Assembly (NCBI GenBank): GCA_902541365.1
Contig: CACBQK010000008.1
Span: 1-38,849 of the forward strand
DNA from: an uncultured SAR86 cluster bacterium
Lineage (GTDB): Bacteria; Pseudomonadota; Gammaproteobacteria; Magnimaribacterales; D2472
DNA: 38,849 bases
Reading direction: 5' to 3'
Part shown: piece after piece, positions 7,927-17,037 of the stretch
How the letters are laid out: every line of letters begins with the position of its first letter
Position numbering within the stretch: position 1 is the first letter of the stretch
Notes under the pieces: generated by a model
Seen by the model: the letters and a program-made list of their open reading frames with translations, nothing else
Told to the model about the DNA's origin: nothing
Database searches by the model: none
Made by a program: the position numbers and the translations under genes

Positions 7927-7931
7927 ATAAT
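7926..7931 (+). promoter_or_regulatory. Candidate -10 box of thiD overlapping the terminator T-run
   Basis: A perfect TATAAT ends six bases before the thiD ATG (7938), which predicts a leaderless transcript. No Shine-Dalgarno fits in the 11 bases between terminator and start. The -35 position would fall inside the terminator stem and shows no consensus. Confidence 0.4.
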
Positions 7932-7937
7932 CACAAA

Positions 7938-8714
7938 ATGTCGTTTATACCAAAAGTTCTTATTATAGCGGGGTCAGATTCAGGCGGTGGAGCTGGAATT
8001 CAAGCAGATATTAAGACAACTTCATTTTTCAAAGGATATGCAATGACTGTGGTTACAGCTATTACGGCACAAAACACAATTGGCGTTCAATCAATATATC
8101 CTTTACCAAAGCAAATAGTCATAGATCAAATTAATTCTATTAATAATGACCTAACGCCTGATGTTATAAAAATAGGAATGTTAGCTGATGAAGAAATTAT
8201 TGAATATATAAGTATGAACATCTCTAACCACAAAATTGTTTTAGATCCAGTTATGGTAGCTACATCAGGAGATGTTCTTGTTAGTGATGAAGTAATAACT
8301 TCAATTAAAAGTAATCTCGTTAGTAAATCTTTTTTAATAACTCCCAACATACATGAAGCTGAAATTCTTAGTGGGAAGAAAATTAATAATCTTGAAGATC
8401 AGATAGATGCAGGAAAGAAATTATTAAAACTTGAATGTAAAAATGTATTAGTAAAAGGCGGTCATGGAAATTCAGACAATATAAGTGATGTCTTGATTAC
8501 TTCTAATGGTGACGAACATATATTTGAATCTAAAAAAATTAATAGTACAAATACCCATGGAACAGGCTGTTCTTTAGCATCAGCAATAGCTACAAACATA
8601 GGTTTAGGAATTAATTTAAAAGATTCAATAAGAATTTCTATTGAATATGTTCAAAATGGTATTAAAAAAGCCCCTAATTTTGGTTCAGGTAATGGACCTA
8701 TTCGTCATTTTTAA
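7938..8714 (+). CDS. thiD: Hydroxymethylpyrimidine (phosphate) kinase ThiD
   Basis: A 258-residue ribokinase-fold enzyme that phosphorylates HMP and HMP phosphate to HMP pyrophosphate, the pyrimidine half of thiamine. Visible signatures are IAGSDSGGGAGIQADIK near the N-terminus, VVTAITAQNT, KIGMLAD, the VLDPVMVATSG segment, and HGTGC (207-211), the anion hole and catalytic region. Length is normal for the family. No other thiamine gene is nearby and no TPP riboswitch could fit between the preceding terminator and the ATG, so regulation by thiamine at this site is unlikely. Its 3' end overlaps the convergent transporter gene by 17 nt. Confidence 0.95.
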   Translation: MSFIPKVLIIAGSDSGGGAGIQADIKTTSFFKGYAMTVVTAITAQNTIGVQSIYPLPKQIVIDQINSINNDLTPDVIKIGMLADEEIIEYISMNISNHKIVLDPVMVATSGDVLVSDEVITSIKSNLVSKSFLITPNIHEAEILSGKKINNLEDQIDAGKKLLKLECKNVLVKGGHGNSDNISDVLITSNGDEHIFESKKINSTNTHGTGCSLASAIATNIGLGINLKDSIRISIEYVQNGIKKAPNFGSGNGPIRHF

Positions 8715-9432
8715 CTAACGGATTTATATTCCTAACACCATAAATAAATATTGTATCTATCAACGCAATAAATATTTTAAAAATATATTTTGATAAAGCT
8801 ATGTAAAAAGCCTCATATATACTCAAGTCTGTTGCTATCACCCAGGTAAAAGTATAAATAAAGGTATCTAGTAATTGTGAAGTAATAGTTGAAAGATTAT
8901 TCCTCAACCAAAGATATTTACCTTGTGTAATAGTTTTAAGATAATTGAAAAACCAAACATCAAATTTTTGACTTATAAAGTAAGCAGTCAGAGAACCTAT
9001 TATAAAAGCTGGTGAATATGAGGCGATGACTGATAGAGCATTATGAACTTCTAATGCTGAACCAGTTAAATCAGAGGGTTTGAATAGTAAACTTAAAAGG
9101 AGTGTTAATAGGACAGCAATGTTTGCAAAAAATCCAAGATTAACTGCCCTGTTAGCTTCAGTTTTACCATATTTTTCATTTAGTAGGTCTGTTGAAAAAT
9201 AAATTCCTGAATAAAGGATTGCACCCATACTTACAGTAAACGTAGCATTAAAAATAACAAATTCAGAAACCTTACCACCTTGAAGATTGCCCAGAATAAT
9301 GCCTAAAATTACAGCTGTATATAAACCATATTTTCCAAAAAATTTATAAAGAACTACAACTAGTAACAAGTCATAAAAAACTACTACTAGCCATAAGGTT
9401 TCTTGAGATAACCCCTGAAAGAGGAATTCCAT
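8698..9432 (-). CDS. yhhQ: Queuosine precursor transporter (YhhQ/VUT family)
   Basis: A 244-residue inner-membrane protein with six or more hydrophobic segments. The family motif TDLLNEKYGKTEANRAV lies at about 81-97 and WLRNNLSTITSQLLDT at about 175-190; both are typical of the VUT family, whose E. coli member takes up the queuosine precursors preQ0/preQ1 for tRNA modification. The start is 4 nt downstream of the etfA stop, so it is probably the last gene of an etfB-etfA-yhhQ transcript, although the functions are unrelated. Its tail overlaps thiD. Confidence 0.9.
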   Translation of the reverse strand: MEFLFQGLSQETLWLVVVFYDLLLVVVLYKFFGKYGLYTAVILGIILGNLQGGKVSEFVIFNATFTVSMGAILYSGIYFSTDLLNEKYGKTEANRAVNLGFFANIAVLLTLLLSLLFKPSDLTGSALEVHNALSVIASYSPAFIIGSLTAYFISQKFDVWFFNYLKTITQGKYLWLRNNLSTITSQLLDTFIYTFTWVIATDLSIYEAFYIALSKYIFKIFIALIDTIFIYGVRNINPLVKNDE

Positions 9433-9436
9433 CTAA

Positions 9437-10366
9437 TTACACAGAGTCAGTTAATTCAGGAACTGCTTCAAATAAATCACCGACAAGACCATAGTCTGCA
9501 ACCTGAAAAATTGGTGCATCTTCATCTTTATTAATAGCAACTATTACCTTAGAGTCCTTCATTCCAGCTAAATGTTGAATAGCGCCGGAAATGCCAATAG
9601 CTATATATAATGAAGGTGCAACTATTTTACCTGTTTGTCCAACTTGATAATCATTTGGAACATAGCCAGCATCAACAGCGGCCCTTGAGGCTCCTACTGC
9701 GGCTCCCAATTTATCAGCAAGTGCTTCGATGATTTTAAAATTTTCAGATGAGCCTAATGCTCTTCCACCAGAAACAATTACATCTGCGGCTGTAAGTTCT
9801 GGTCTATCACTCTCAGCAATTTCATCGCTAACAAACTTTGAGTTATTTAAAGAATCAACAACAGCACCAACATCAACATTTACTGATGAATCTACCACGG
9901 GTGATGCATCAAAAGCTGTTGTTCTTACAGTTATTACCTTGACAGAATCAGTTGATTTAACAGTTGCAATGCAACTTCCTGCATAAATTGGTCTTTTAAA
10001 TGTGTCAGCATCTTCAATTGAAATAATATCTGAAATCTGTTGAACGTCTAATTTAGCTGCGACTCTGGGAAGAAAATTCTTACCAAAAGTTGTTGCAGGT
10101 GCGAGTATATAATTAAATCCGTCTGCAACAGAAACAACTAAGTTACCTAAATCTTCAGCTAAGAAGTTTTTATATATAGGATCATCAACATGAATAACTG
10201 AACTAATACCAGAAATCTTCGCAGCTTGTTCTGCAACTGAGGATGATTCTGATCCAGCAACTAATATTGATACATCTCCACCAATTTCTGATGCAGCTGT
10301 TACTGTGTTAAGGGTTGAACCTTTAACTTCACTATTATCATGTTCTGCTACTACTAATATACTCAT
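9437..10366 (-). CDS. etfA: Electron transfer flavoprotein alpha subunit
   Basis: A 309-residue FixB/EtfA protein. The N-terminal nucleotide-binding-like domain runs to about residue 185. The C-terminal FAD domain has the family pattern [50 protein letters not shown] and [12 protein letters not shown]. With EtfB it carries electrons from acyl-CoA and other flavin dehydrogenases to the ETF:quinone oxidoreductase encoded divergently at 11195. Its ATG overlaps the etfB stop (ATGA, 10363-10366), so the two subunits are translationally coupled. Confidence 0.97.
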   Translation of the reverse strand: MSILVVAEHDNSEVKGSTLNTVTAASEIGGDVSILVAGSESSSVAEQAAKISGISSVIHVDDPIYKNFLAEDLGNLVVSVADGFNYILAPATTFGKNFLPRVAAKLDVQQISDIISIEDADTFKRPIYAGSCIATVKSTDSVKVITVRTTAFDASPVVDSSVNVDVGAVVDSLNNSKFVSDEIAESDRPELTAADVIVSGGRALGSSENFKIIEALADKLGAAVGASRAAVDAGYVPNDYQVGQTGKIVAPSLYIAIGISGAIQHLAGMKDSKVIVAINKDEDAPIFQVADYGLVGDLFEAVPELTDSV

Positions 10367-11115
10367 GTTATTACCTTTGCTTCATTTTTTAACTTTTCAA
10401 CTAATTCGTCAACCGAATCAACCATAACACCGGCTTCACGTGTTGGTGGCAATTCTACTGAAAGAATTGACGTTCTATTAGATACATCTATGCCAAGATC
10501 AGAAACATTTTGAATGGAAAGTTCTTTTTTCTTTGCTTGCATAATATTTGGCAATGATGCATATCTTGGCTCATTAAGTCTTAAATCCGTTGTAACAACT
10601 GCTGGAAGGCTTACATTTATTGTTTGTAAACCACCATCAATTTCTCTTGTAACTAATGCACTATCCCCTTCAATTTTAAGTTCGGATGCAAAAGTAGCTT
10701 GGGGCATATCAAGCATAGAAGCTAACATTTGACCGGTTTGGTTATTATCTCCATCAATTGCTTGCTTGCCTAAAATTATAAGATTAGGATTTTCAGATTC
10801 AACTATTTTGGTTAAAACTTTTGCAATAGCTAGTGGTTCTAGTAGACCCTCAGATTGAGCTAAAATTGCTCTATCTGCTCCAAGTGCAAGACATGCTCTT
10901 AGCTGTTCTTGAGATTCATCACCTCCAACTGTTACAACAACTACTTCTGAAGATTGACCAGATTCCTTTAATCTAACTGCTTCTTCGACAGCAATTTCAC
11001 AAAAGGGGTTAACTGACATCTTTACATTATTGAGATCAACATTTGAATTATCAGATAATGGCCTTACCTTTACGTTATAGTCCACTACTCTTTTTATAGG
11101 TACTAGTATTTTCAT
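10363..11115 (-). CDS. etfB: Electron transfer flavoprotein beta subunit
   Basis: A 250-residue FixA/EtfB protein starting [18 protein letters not shown]. Characteristic segments are [49 protein letters not shown], where the AMP-binding loop lies, and the [21 protein letters not shown] recognition loop that contacts partner dehydrogenases. First gene of the etfBA-yhhQ unit, divergent from the ETF:quinone oxidoreductase gene. Confidence 0.97.
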   Translation of the reverse strand: MKILVPIKRVVDYNVKVRPLSDNSNVDLNNVKMSVNPFCEIAVEEAVRLKESGQSSEVVVVTVGGDESQEQLRACLALGADRAILAQSEGLLEPLAIAKVLTKIVESENPNLIILGKQAIDGDNNQTGQMLASMLDMPQATFASELKIEGDSALVTREIDGGLQTINVSLPAVVTTDLRLNEPRYASLPNIMQAKKKELSIQNVSDLGIDVSNRTSILSVELPPTREAGVMVDSVDELVEKLKNEAKVIT

Positions 11116-11194
11116 AATATGTTAAGTTTAAAGGGTTTTGCGGCTATAATTGTAATGCTTTTTACACAATTTCTAAAGAGCTTAGGAAGTATTT
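11116..11194. promoter_or_regulatory. Divergent promoter region between etfBA and ETF:quinone oxidoreductase
   Basis: This 79-nt spacer separates two divergently read, functionally linked units and must hold both promoters. On the plus strand a TATAAT (11145-11150) is a candidate -10 for the oxidoreductase gene, whose ATG at 11195 is preceded by AGGAAG. No clear operator symmetry was seen. Confidence 0.45.
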
Positions 11195-12838
11195 ATGGAA
11201 CGTGATGTAATGGAATATGATGTCCTTGTTGTGGGTGCTGGACCTGCAGGACTATCTACAGCTATAAAATTTGCTCAATTAAATAAAAAAAATAATACAA
11301 ATCATTCGATATGCGTTATTGAAAAAGGATCTGAGGTTGGCGCTCATATTTTATCTGGTAATGTATTTGAGCCTACAGCTCTCAATGAGCTTATTCCTGA
11401 TTGGAAGGATAAAGAGGCACCACTTGATACACCCGTAAAGAAAGATATTGTTAAGTACCTTGTAAATGAAAACATATCCATACCCGTCCCTCTGCCAGGA
11501 TTTTTTATGCCTAATTTCAACAATCATGGTAATTACATTATGAGTCTTGCTAATTTTTGTAGATGGCTCGCAAAAGAGGCAGAGTCACTTGGTGTTGAAA
11601 TATTTGCTGGCTTTACTGCTTCTGAAATAATTATTGAAAATGATCAGCTGAAGGGAATTGTTACTGGTGAAATGGGTGTTAGTAAGGATGGTGAAAAAAA
11701 ACCATCATACCAGCCCAGTATGGAGCTAAGAGCAAAATACACTGTCCTTTCTGAGGGTTGTAGAGGTCATCTTGGTAAGCAGATAATTAAAAAATTTAAT
11801 TTAGATCAAGGTAAAGATCCACAACATTATGGGATAGGTTTTAAAGAAATATGGGATATCAAACCTGAATTACATAAAGAAGGGACCGTAATGCATACTG
11901 CAGGTTGGCCAGCTAAAGGTACAGCATCTGGATCTTATTGCTACCATGGTAAAAATAATCAACTCTATATGGGTTACGTAGTTCCATTAGATTATAAGAA
12001 TCCTTATCTAAGTCCATATGATGAATTTCAACAATGGAAGCATAATTCTGGTATATCTAAGCTTCTAAAAGATGGAACCAGAGTGGCTTATGGTGCAAGA
12101 GCACTCATAAAAGGTGGTTTCCAATCACGACCAAAAATGTCATTTAATGGTGGACTTATAGTTGGTGATAATGCGGGAACACTAAATTTCCCTAAAATTA
12201 AAGGTACTCATACAGCAATGAAATCTGGAATGATTGCTGCTGAAGTTATACATGAGGCAATAGAAAACAATAATATTGGTTCAGATCTTGTTCTTTATGA
12301 AGATAGAATTCAAAAGTCCTGGCTTCAAAAAGAACTTTACAAAGCAAGGAACTTTGGTCCGTTATTACATAAATTTGGTAATCTATTTGGTCCTATCTTA
12401 GCGGCTATAGATCAATTTGTTTTTAGAGGCAATCTACCATTTACTTTAAATCACCCTACTCCAGATTATGCTTGCTTAGAAGATGCATCTAAGATGCCTA
12501 AAATTAATTATCCCAAACCAGATGGGATTATATCTTTTGATAAACTTAGTTCTGTCTATCTATCGAATACTACACATGAGGAAGATCAGCCATGTCATTT
12601 GAAGTTAAGAGATGAAAATATCCCAATAAGTGTAAATTTACCCAAATATGCTGAACCAGCTCAGAGATATTGTCCTGCGGGTGTTTACGAGGTTGTTAAT
12701 GAGAATAACCAAGATAAATTTGTCATTAACGCTCAAAATTGTGTTCATTGTAAAACATGTGATATTAAGGACCCATCGCAAAATATTACTTGGGTAACAC
12801 CTGAAGGTATGGGTGGTCCAAATTATCTTAATATGTAA
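11195..12838 (+). CDS. Electron transfer flavoprotein:ubiquinone oxidoreductase
   Basis: A 547-residue membrane-associated flavoprotein that passes electrons from reduced ETF to the quinone pool. The N-terminal Rossmann motif VVGAGPAGLSTAIKFAQ binds FAD. The middle carries the family segments GAHILSGNVFEP, EGCRGHLGKQ, YGIGFKEIWDI and the second FAD-binding stretch VGDNAGTLNFPKIKGTHTAM. At the C-terminus four cysteines (C493, C516, C519, C522; pattern CPAGVYE...CVHCKTCDIKDP) bind the 4Fe-4S cluster. Length is standard. Start codon 11195 has AGGAAG upstream; an in-frame ATG five codons on is an alternative. The stop overlaps the next start as TAATG. Confidence 0.97.
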   Translation: MERDVMEYDVLVVGAGPAGLSTAIKFAQLNKKNNTNHSICVIEKGSEVGAHILSGNVFEPTALNELIPDWKDKEAPLDTPVKKDIVKYLVNENISIPVPLPGFFMPNFNNHGNYIMSLANFCRWLAKEAESLGVEIFAGFTASEIIIENDQLKGIVTGEMGVSKDGEKKPSYQPSMELRAKYTVLSEGCRGHLGKQIIKKFNLDQGKDPQHYGIGFKEIWDIKPELHKEGTVMHTAGWPAKGTASGSYCYHGKNNQLYMGYVVPLDYKNPYLSPYDEFQQWKHNSGISKLLKDGTRVAYGARALIKGGFQSRPKMSFNGGLIVGDNAGTLNFPKIKGTHTAMKSGMIAAEVIHEAIENNNIGSDLVLYEDRIQKSWLQKELYKARNFGPLLHKFGNLFGPILAAIDQFVFRGNLPFTLNHPTPDYACLEDASKMPKINYPKPDGIISFDKLSSVYLSNTTHEEDQPCHLKLRDENIPISVNLPKYAEPAQRYCPAGVYEVVNENNQDKFVINAQNCVHCKTCDIKDPSQNITWVTPEGMGGPNYLNM

Positions 12839-14619
12839 TGTTTAAACTTAGATACATTCTTTATACAGGGTTGTTATCAATAGGTTTAATTGTTGCTTTT
12901 AATTTATCTCTGATACCAAATTTCTTTTCTAAAAATAATGATGAGCAAAGATTTTTAGAACTTCTAGATAAAGAATTTGCTAAATCAATAGAGGATAATC
13001 CTATCTATGCATCCTATATGGGAGATTTACGTTTTAACACACTATGGCCTGATTACTCAATTGACAAAATAAATAAAGATCATGAACATACATTACAAGT
13101 TATACAAGAGCTTGAAATGATGAGTGTTGATGATTTTTCAGATGAAAATAAACTGAACTATCGATTATTTTTAGATGATTACAAAAACTCTGCAGATAAA
13201 CATAAATATCAAATATATTTATTACCATTCAGTCATAGAGGCGGCATTCAACTCCAGCACGAAACAGCAGAAACATTACCTCTTCGTAATTTTCAACAAT
13301 ATATGGATTGGATTTCTCGTCTAGAAAAACTGGATGGTGTAATTGATCAATATATTGCATTGGCAAACCAGGGTATTGAAAATCAAGTCATGCCACCTAA
13401 GATTTTGATGAGTAGAGTCTTAAATCAAATAAAATTACAAAATGTTGATTCTTATATAAATAGTCCTTTCTATGATGCATTTGAGGTTTTACCAGATGAA
13501 ATATCAAATCAAGAACAAGAACAAATAAGAGAACAAGCGCAAATTGCTATATCCAATGTTGTAATACCCTCTTATGTAAAGTTATTAAATTTCTTTGAAA
13601 ATTCTTATTATCCTAATTGTAGAGACACAATAGGTATTAGCGATATTAAAAATGGTTCACAATACTATGAACTCATCGCTAGGCAATTTACAACTACCGA
13701 GCTCACCCCAGATGAAATACATAATATTGGATTAAGTGAAGTAACAAGGATAAAGAATGAAATGTTTAAGATTATGGATCAAGTTCAATGGAATGGAAGT
13801 TTTGATGAATTCTTAGACTTTTTAAGGACAGATAGCCAGTTTTACTTTGAAACAGGTGAAGAGCTATTTACTGAATATCTTGCTACATCTAAAAGAATAG
13901 ATCCTTTGTTGGTTAAATTATTTAAAGACTTACCTTCTATGCCATATGGATTAAAACCTATACCAATGGAGAGTGCTCCTGATACAACAACAGCCTACTA
14001 TCAAAGACCTGCTGCTGATGGTTCAAGAGCTGGGTATTACTATGTAAACCTATATATGCCTGAAGTTAGACCTAAATATGAAATAGAAGCACTATCACTT
14101 CATGAGGCGATGCCAGGTCACCATTTACAAATTGCTTATACGATGGAATTAGATTTACCGAACTTTAGAAAATATGGGGGCTATACTGCATTCGTTGAAG
14201 GATGGGGTTTATATGCTGAAAGTTTAGGTGAAGATTTAGGGATGTACAAAGATCCATATTCCAAATTTGGTCAGCTAACATATGAAATGTGGCGAGCAGT
14301 AAGACTTGTTGTTGATACCGGTATGCATTACAAAGGATGGTCAAGACAACAAGCAATTGAATATTTCTTAGACAATGCAGCAAAAACAAAACAGGATGTC
14401 ATAAATGAGATTGATAGGTATATTAATTGGCCTGGTCAAGCATTGGCATACAAAATTGGTGAACTTAAAATAAAGGAACTTAGAGCTATTTCTGAGAATA
14501 AGTTAGGTGATGAGTTTGATATTAAAGAATTCCATCATGAGGTTTTGAGACATGGGGGCATACCTCTTTATGTTCTTGAGGAAAAAATAAATTCTTGGAT
14601 CAATCAACAAATAAATTAG
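12838..14619 (+). CDS. DUF885 family metallopeptidase-like protein
   Basis: A 593-residue DUF885 protein. The N-terminus has one hydrophobic segment (MFKLRYILYTGLLSIGLIVAF), a signal anchor or signal peptide, so the enzyme is probably periplasmic. The zinc-site motif HEAMPGHH begins at H422 (H422, E423, H428 or H429), and E454 in FVEGWGLYAE is the likely third ligand, the arrangement seen in this gluzincin-like family. Other conserved parts are PAADGSRAGYYYVNLY before the site and YINWPGQALAYKIGELKI after it. Members are poorly characterised peptidases. It is coupled to the preceding gene by TAATG (12836-12840) and overlaps the next start by 25 nt, so it could supply amino acids or peptides to a catabolic unit. 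Confidence 0.9.
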   Translation: MFKLRYILYTGLLSIGLIVAFNLSLIPNFFSKNNDEQRFLELLDKEFAKSIEDNPIYASYMGDLRFNTLWPDYSIDKINKDHEHTLQVIQELEMMSVDDFSDENKLNYRLFLDDYKNSADKHKYQIYLLPFSHRGGIQLQHETAETLPLRNFQQYMDWISRLEKLDGVIDQYIALANQGIENQVMPPKILMSRVLNQIKLQNVDSYINSPFYDAFEVLPDEISNQEQEQIREQAQIAISNVVIPSYVKLLNFFENSYYPNCRDTIGISDIKNGSQYYELIARQFTTTELTPDEIHNIGLSEVTRIKNEMFKIMDQVQWNGSFDEFLDFLRTDSQFYFETGEELFTEYLATSKRIDPLLVKLFKDLPSMPYGLKPIPMESAPDTTTAYYQRPAADGSRAGYYYVNLYMPEVRPKYEIEALSLHEAMPGHHLQIAYTMELDLPNFRKYGGYTAFVEGWGLYAESLGEDLGMYKDPYSKFGQLTYEMWRAVRLVVDTGMHYKGWSRQQAIEYFLDNAAKTKQDVINEIDRYINWPGQALAYKIGELKIKELRAISENKLGDEFDIKEFHHEVLRHGGIPLYVLEEKINSWINQQIN

Positions 14620-15464
14620 CTCTAGTTGAGCCATCAAATTTTAATTTTAATACAGAGACGTTTGATACAAATGTTTTTCAAAATGATCTTCAATTTAATA
14701 AGCTAAAGATTTTTGAAGAGTTTGATAACTTTATAAGTACATTAGATAAAAATAAAATCTCATTTAATATTCTAAAGAGTCCAAAAAATTCACCTGATAG
14801 CATATATCCAAATAATTGGGTTGTAACTTTTGAAGATGGAACTTATGACTTATTTAGTATGCAATCTCCTAACAGACGTCTAGAAAGATCAAACTCAAAC
14901 ATAAATTTTTTAAATACAAACTATTCACTTAAAAATGATTTAACTGAATATGAAGCAGAAAATATTTTTTTAGAGGGAACGGGTTCTTTGGTTTTAGATA
15001 GAGTTAACAAAACCGCATATATGGCTGAATCAAATAGATCAAACGTAAGTTTAGCTTCAAAATGGTCTCAACTTAGAGGATATGATCTTGTTCATTTTAA
15101 AAGCTATATAGATAAAAAGCTCACTTACCATACAAATGTTCTGATGTTTATTACAAATAAATTTGCTGGTATATGTTTTGATTCAATACCCGATTCTAAA
15201 AATTTACTATCAAATATTGAAAAAACTCATAAGATTCTTAATTTATCTATAGAGCAGGTCAAAAACTTTTCAGGGAATGCCATAGTAGTAAGAAATATTA
15301 ATAACGAAGCTAAATTTTTAATATCTTCATCTGGTCTTAAAGCTTTCGATTTAATACAAAAAAGATTTATTGAAAAATATTATGATATCGTGGACATAAA
15401 TATTCCCACAATTGAAAAAATTGGCGGTGGCTCAGTTCGCTGCATGCTATTGGAGTTATTCTAG
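14595..15464 (+). CDS. ctlX: CtlX-like amidinohydrolase (arginine deiminase superfamily)
   Basis: A 289-residue protein of the guanidine-modifying pentein fold, closest to the citrulline-utilisation hydrolase CtlX group. Visible motifs are YPNNWVVTFEDG (Asp region), LEGTGSLVLDR, YMAESNRSN, the catalytic His region LTYHTNVLMF, and GGGSVRCMLLELF at the C-terminus with the nucleophile C283. It should hydrolyse the ureido or guanidino group of citrulline, arginine or a close relative; which one cannot be read from the sequence. The start is a TTG at 14595, inside the end of the DUF885 gene, consistent with translational coupling. The stop overlaps the convergent LysE-family gene by 4 nt. Confidence 0.85.
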   Translation: MDQSTNKLALVEPSNFNFNTETFDTNVFQNDLQFNKLKIFEEFDNFISTLDKNKISFNILKSPKNSPDSIYPNNWVVTFEDGTYDLFSMQSPNRRLERSNSNINFLNTNYSLKNDLTEYEAENIFLEGTGSLVLDRVNKTAYMAESNRSNVSLASKWSQLRGYDLVHFKSYIDKKLTYHTNVLMFITNKFAGICFDSIPDSKNLLSNIEKTHKILNLSIEQVKNFSGNAIVVRNINNEAKFLISSSGLKAFDLIQKRFIEKYYDIVDINIPTIEKIGGGSVRCMLLELF

Positions 15465-16051
15465 AAAAGTATATTTATAAGAATTAAACATCCAAGACCA
15501 ATAAGGATAGATCCTGAAATCTTATTGATAATTTCTTGAACTGGCTCCCATCTCTTTTGAACATTATCGTGTGTAAGAACTATGGTTAAGAATGAAAACC
15601 ATAAAGTAGTAGCTACTGCAAAGTAGATAGGAATAAAGATCTTTCCAATAAATGAAATATCATCATTAAGAATAATTGAAAATAATGAAATAAAGAAAAT
15701 AAAAGCTTTTATATTAAAGATGTTTGTAATAAATCCATTCGTGAAGCTGCTAGACATTAATTGGGATTTTTCAGATGTCTGCGATTCACTTTTTAATGAT
15801 GAGATACCTATAAATATTAAGTAAAAAGACCCAAACATAGATATTAGATCACCCGCAATATTATTTGAAACTAATAGAGTTGATATGCCATATATTGCCA
15901 AGTAACAATGAATTAATATCCCAACTCCAATCCCAAATGCACAGGATAATCCCCCCCTTCTTTTGTTAAGTGAAACCTCTCTAATAATTATTGCTGTATC
16001 TGGTCCAGGACTCATAACAGCAAATAAATGAGCTAAAGCTGCATAAATCAT
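15461..16051 (-). CDS. LysE/RhtB-family amino acid exporter
   Basis: A 196-residue inner-membrane protein with about six hydrophobic segments. The LysE/RhtB signature MSPGPDTAIIIREVSLNKRRGG opens the protein and GSFYLIFIGISSLKS marks the third helix, followed by SSFTNGFITNIFNIKAFIFF. Members export amino acids such as threonine, homoserine or lysine; the substrate is not predictable. It is the last gene of the long minus-strand operon (2 nt after murB) and lies tail-to-tail with the CtlX-like gene, which it overlaps by 4 nt. Confidence 0.9.
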   Translation of the reverse strand: MIYAALAHLFAVMSPGPDTAIIIREVSLNKRRGGLSCAFGIGVGILIHCYLAIYGISTLLVSNNIAGDLISMFGSFYLIFIGISSLKSESQTSEKSQLMSSSFTNGFITNIFNIKAFIFFISLFSIILNDDISFIGKIFIPIYFAVATTLWFSFLTIVLTHDNVQKRWEPVQEIINKISGSILIGLGCLILINILF

Positions 16052-16053
16052 TT

Positions 16054-17037
16054 CTATATAATCATTGGTTCTATCTCTAAGAGAATATTAAACTCTTTAT
16101 AGACTTTTGATTGAATGTCTTGAGAGATTTTTATTATGTCATCATAACTAATATTGTTTTTGTTGGTAATTATTAGTGCATGACTTGAATGTAAATTATC
16201 AATAGCTTCTTGATTTAAAGTGCTTTTAATAAGTTCAATAAGTCTTCCTGCTCCAACTTTTACATTTGATTTATCATGATCCCATATTATTAAATCTTCT
16301 TTTTTAAAGTTCTTGTATGAAATATCTTTTTCATTAATTATAGGATTTTTAAAAAAGCTTCCAGCATTTGGTAATACTGTTGGGTTAGGCAGTTTTGAAT
16401 CACGTAACTCACAGATAATCGCACCTAGTTCTTTAGAGGTTATAGATGTTATATCTTTTTCTTTAGCAGTAATAAGGTGTCTTATACCCTCATAATCCAT
16501 ATTCAGTTTTTCAATATGATTAAATTCAAAATCAATATCAATAATAAAATATTGTTTAGTTTGAAAAATTGAAGATCTATAGCCAAAGTCACATTGATCT
16601 TTTAGAAGTTTTTTAAAAGTTTTATCTTCAAAGTCATAAACATTGATGCTTTTAATAAAGTTAGAAACCTGAACTCCATATGCACCTATATTTTGAACTG
16701 GTGCTGCACCTACAGATCCAGGAATACCTATTAAATTTTCAATACCAAATCTATTATCTTCAATAACACTTAATACAAAATCATTCCAATTTACAGCAGA
16801 TCCAACTCTATACAAGGTTGATGATATTTTATTAATATTTGTATTATTTGATTTAATTACTTTTTTATTTAGTTTTGTAGGAAGAACTAAATTTGTACAT
16901 TCTCCTATAATCAATAATTCATCTAATTTGTTAAATTCAACTTTAAGCAGATCTTCATCAGATTCAATTTCATATAGTGTATTTGTATGACAAGGAAGAT
17001 TTAAAGAATTTTTAATATTTATTTCATATTTAGTCAT
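16054..17037 (-). CDS. murB: UDP-N-acetylenolpyruvoylglucosamine reductase MurB
   Basis: A 327-residue FAD enzyme that reduces enolpyruvyl-UDP-GlcNAc to UDP-MurNAc, the second committed step of peptidoglycan synthesis. FAD-binding signatures GIPGSVGAAPVQNIGAYGVQ (105-124) and GYRSSIF are present, the catalytic Ser lies in PNAGSFFKNP, and a C-terminal Glu in LLEIEPM fits the other acid. The normally GxGSN loop reads LIIGECTNLV (about 42-51), an unusual variant. Length is close to that of the E. coli type. The start overlaps kdsB by 8 nt. Confidence 0.95.
   Translation of the reverse strand: MTKYEINIKNSLNLPCHTNTLYEIESDEDLLKVEFNKLDELLIIGECTNLVLPTKLNKKVIKSNNTNINKISSTLYRVGSAVNWNDFVLSVIEDNRFGIENLIGIPGSVGAAPVQNIGAYGVQVSNFIKSINVYDFEDKTFKKLLKDQCDFGYRSSIFQTKQYFIIDIDFEFNHIEKLNMDYEGIRHLITAKEKDITSITSKELGAIICELRDSKLPNPTVLPNAGSFFKNPIINEKDISYKNFKKEDLIIWDHDKSNVKVGAGRLIELIKSTLNQEAIDNLHSSHALIITNKNNISYDDIIKISQDIQSKVYKEFNILLEIEPMII

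Noticed and set aside
7877-7938. A TPP riboswitch in front of thiD
   Set aside because: Only 60 nt separate the genes and a terminator hairpin occupies half of them; no THI-box sequence is present.
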